DNA of 15,349 nt from Chromera velia. Taxonomy: Eukaryota > Sar > Chromeraceae. This document shows, one piece after another, positions 13,853 to 15,349 of this stretch. A model generated the notes under the pieces. That model saw only the letters and a list, made by a program, of their open reading frames with translations. It was not told where the DNA came from and did not search any database. A program made the position numbers and the translations under genes. Within the stretch, counting starts at the first letter, position 1; every line of letters begins with the position of its first letter. The stretch lies in the NCBI GenBank assembly GCA_018398765.1, contig JAHBMJ010002859.1, positions 1-15,349 of the forward strand. Direction: 5' to 3'.

Positions 13853-15349
13853 ATGATCGAGCAGCAGCAGCAGTTTCAACAGCAGGTGCTACAGCAGCAG
13901 CAGCAAGTTCTCAACCAGATCCTTGGGCAGCCACCTGCACAGCAGCAAATGCAGCAACAGATGCAGGCAGCAGACCAGCCTCCTTCTCCGGGGGCGGGCA
14001 GGTCAAACTTCAAAGCGAAGGAACCGGAAGTCTTCAAGGGAAGCCGGCGCATCCTGAATGATTGGGTCAACGACATGAGGAAATTCCTCGATCTCTCCCG
14101 AGTCCATCACGCCGAGTGTGACACCGTACGTCAGTATCTCCATCGCCCCCTGAGGCGCTGGTATGACAAGATCCAGAAGCCAGACAGCAACCAGCAGTTC
14201 GAGAATGTAGATGATCTGTTTGCCCGTCTGAAGCAGCGCTTCAGAGACCCAAATAAGCAGTCAGACCTTCGGGGGGACATTCGGTCAATCAGGTGCGCAA
14301 AGGGGGAGTCAATTCAGGACTACAATGATCGGTTTGCAGAGATAGCAGAGGGAGTGGAGAACTCAACAGAATATGACAAATTGTACGACTACCTCAGGGG
14401 CCTTCCTGAAGACATCAGGAGGGCAGTGAAGAAGGAAAAGCCCGGGACCGTAGATCAAGCAATGGAATTGGCTGATGAAGAGGAGCAGTTGCTGAAGGAT
14501 GCGAGAGGTAGGGGGGGCGAACGTGATCGATCCGACGCACCCCGCCGTCCGTCCGCCCCTGGACAGGCACCTGGGGATGGCCCGGTGCCTATGGATTTGA
14601 ACCGTATGTCCCGTGTCTACTCTCTCTCTCGAGAGGAGGTCCAGAGACACATCCGGGAAAATCGGTGCTTCAATTGTCATGCCGTCGGCCACAGTGCGAG
14701 GAATTGTCAGAGGCCTCGACAGAATCACCCTCAGCAGCAGCAGCAGCAGGCGTACCATAGGAACCAAAGCGGTCAGAGGAACAGTTTCCACGGGGGGCAG
14801 AACCGAATGAATCACATGTCCTCTTCTGGGTGGCAAGGGGGGAATCAGGGACAGACTCAGTGGGGGAGTCCGGTCGTACCGCAGGGCCTTGCACCGCCCC
14901 CTGGACTGTGCCCGCCACCACAGTACCAGGCGAACCCCCCCCAGTGGCAGCAACAGCAGCAAGGGCCTGCTCTGCGGCACGTGAACGCAGCGAGCAGCGC
15001 CGACCCTGAGGACCCCGAGAAGGCAAAGCTGATGGTCCTCCACGGGACCGCGAACGGAGTGGCCGTTCGTTGCCTTTTCGATCCGGGTGCAGACTCGCTC
15101 TACATCAACAAGAGAGTGACTGACCAGGGGGGTTTTGATCTCTTTGAGGTGCAGAGACCCACGTCCTTGAAGGGGGCTGTGAAGGCCGAGGGGGGCTCCG
15201 TTGCTCAGAGCACAGTGCGTCATGTTGCGCACGCAGTTGACTTGCACATTCAAGATTTCCGTGCGCCCCTGAAGTTCGTCGTAGCAGATCTAGACGACGA
15301 CTACGATGTGGTCATTGGGATGAGCTTTATGGAGAGGTATGAGCCCGCA
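13853..15349 (+). CDS. Ty3/gypsy-like Gag-protease polyprotein, cut by window end
   Basis: The frame is open for 499 codons to the last base. Domains in order: Gln-rich N-terminus (residues about 3-45, CAG-dominated); a retrotransposon Gag capsid-like region (about 50-215), with LRRWYDKI near 100-107, DLFARLKQRF, GESIQDYNDRFAEI and YDYLRGLPEDIRRAV; a linker; a CCHC zinc knuckle at 272-285 (14666-14707, C-X2-C-X4-H-X4-C); a second Gln/Gly/Pro-rich linker; and a retropepsin-like domain with LFDPGADSLYI (catalytic-type Asp at 15080-15082) and the C-terminal hallmark DYDVVIGMSFM near 482-492. Gag and protease share one frame with no shift. RT, RNase H and integrase are expected to the right. The frame continues left through more polyQ to about 13780, but TAA at 13850-13852 interrupts it, so I place the start at the ATG directly after. 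DPG replaces the usual DSG/DTG. Confidence 0.85.
   Translation, partial: MIEQQQQFQQQVLQQQQQVLNQILGQPPAQQQMQQQMQAADQPPSPGAGRSNFKAKEPEVFKGSRRILNDWVNDMRKFLDLSRVHHAECDTVRQYLHRPLRRWYDKIQKPDSNQQFENVDDLFARLKQRFRDPNKQSDLRGDIRSIRCAKGESIQDYNDRFAEIAEGVENSTEYDKLYDYLRGLPEDIRRAVKKEKPGTVDQAMELADEEEQLLKDARGRGGERDRSDAPRRPSAPGQAPGDGPVPMDLNRMSRVYSLSREEVQRHIRENRCFNCHAVGHSARNCQRPRQNHPQQQQQQAYHRNQSGQRNSFHGGQNRMNHMSSSGWQGGNQGQTQWGSPVVPQGLAPPPGLCPPPQYQANPPQWQQQQQGPALRHVNAASSADPEDPEKAKLMVLHGTANGVAVRCLFDPGADSLYINKRVTDQGGFDLFEVQRPTSLKGAVKAEGGSVAQSTVRHVAHAVDLHIQDFRAPLKFVVADLDDDYDVVIGMSFMERYEPA

Noticed and set aside
13800-13960. CRISPR-like periodic repeats
   Set aside because: The periodicity is the CAG codon repeat of a polyQ protein, with no spacers.
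14363-15253. 296-codon minus-strand open frame
   Set aside because: It is antisense to the gag-protease frame, which has clear domains. The minus frame is Leu/Arg/Pro-rich with no motif.

Overview
This window looks like nuclear DNA of a eukaryotic microbe, probably an alga or other protist. The evidence is GT-AG introns with convincing phases, intergenic DNA packed with microsatellites, fragments of non-LTR and Ty3/gypsy-type retroelements, and no bacterial operon structure or ribosome binding sites. Repeated TGCATGCA words and the genome style fit a chromerid-like alveolate, but that placement is inference.

Layout: 1-161 is a CA/CG microsatellite. A minus-strand exon at 340-588 starts a GFA/CENP-V (Mss4-like zinc) protein. 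589-3300 has no gene I recognise and includes an AT-rich stretch (1081-2030) with GAAT arrays. 3300-6280 holds microsatellites, a poly-C run with the only N (3621), and weak exon candidates. 6283-6703 holds a plausible two-exon plus-strand gene end. 6904-7250 is a stack of pyrimidine-rich microsatellites.

The best-supported gene is a six-exon protein kinase on the minus strand (about 10092 down to 7354). I rebuilt it from splice sites whose phases agree at every junction. It carries the VVK lysine, [11 protein letters not shown] and a variant PRE (APE-like) motif. A one-base frame break in a 5-C run (8056-8060) separates DFG from the rest of the activation segment.

10425-12821 is an unusual block: two direct repeats of about 680 bp, about 97% identical, flank a 1.04-kb island. 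The island has a 240-codon minus-strand ORF that overlaps head-to-head with a small plus-strand spliced ORF. The copies differ almost only by transitions, many at CpG. 12822-13462 holds the 3' end of a minus-strand reverse-transcriptase-like element. From about 13713 a Ty3/gypsy-like retrotransposon runs off the right edge on the plus strand: a primer-binding-site-like sequence, a polyQ Gag, a CCHC knuckle and a retropepsin with DPG in place of D(S/T)G. The kinase and GFA genes are host genes; the right third is mostly mobile or repeated DNA.
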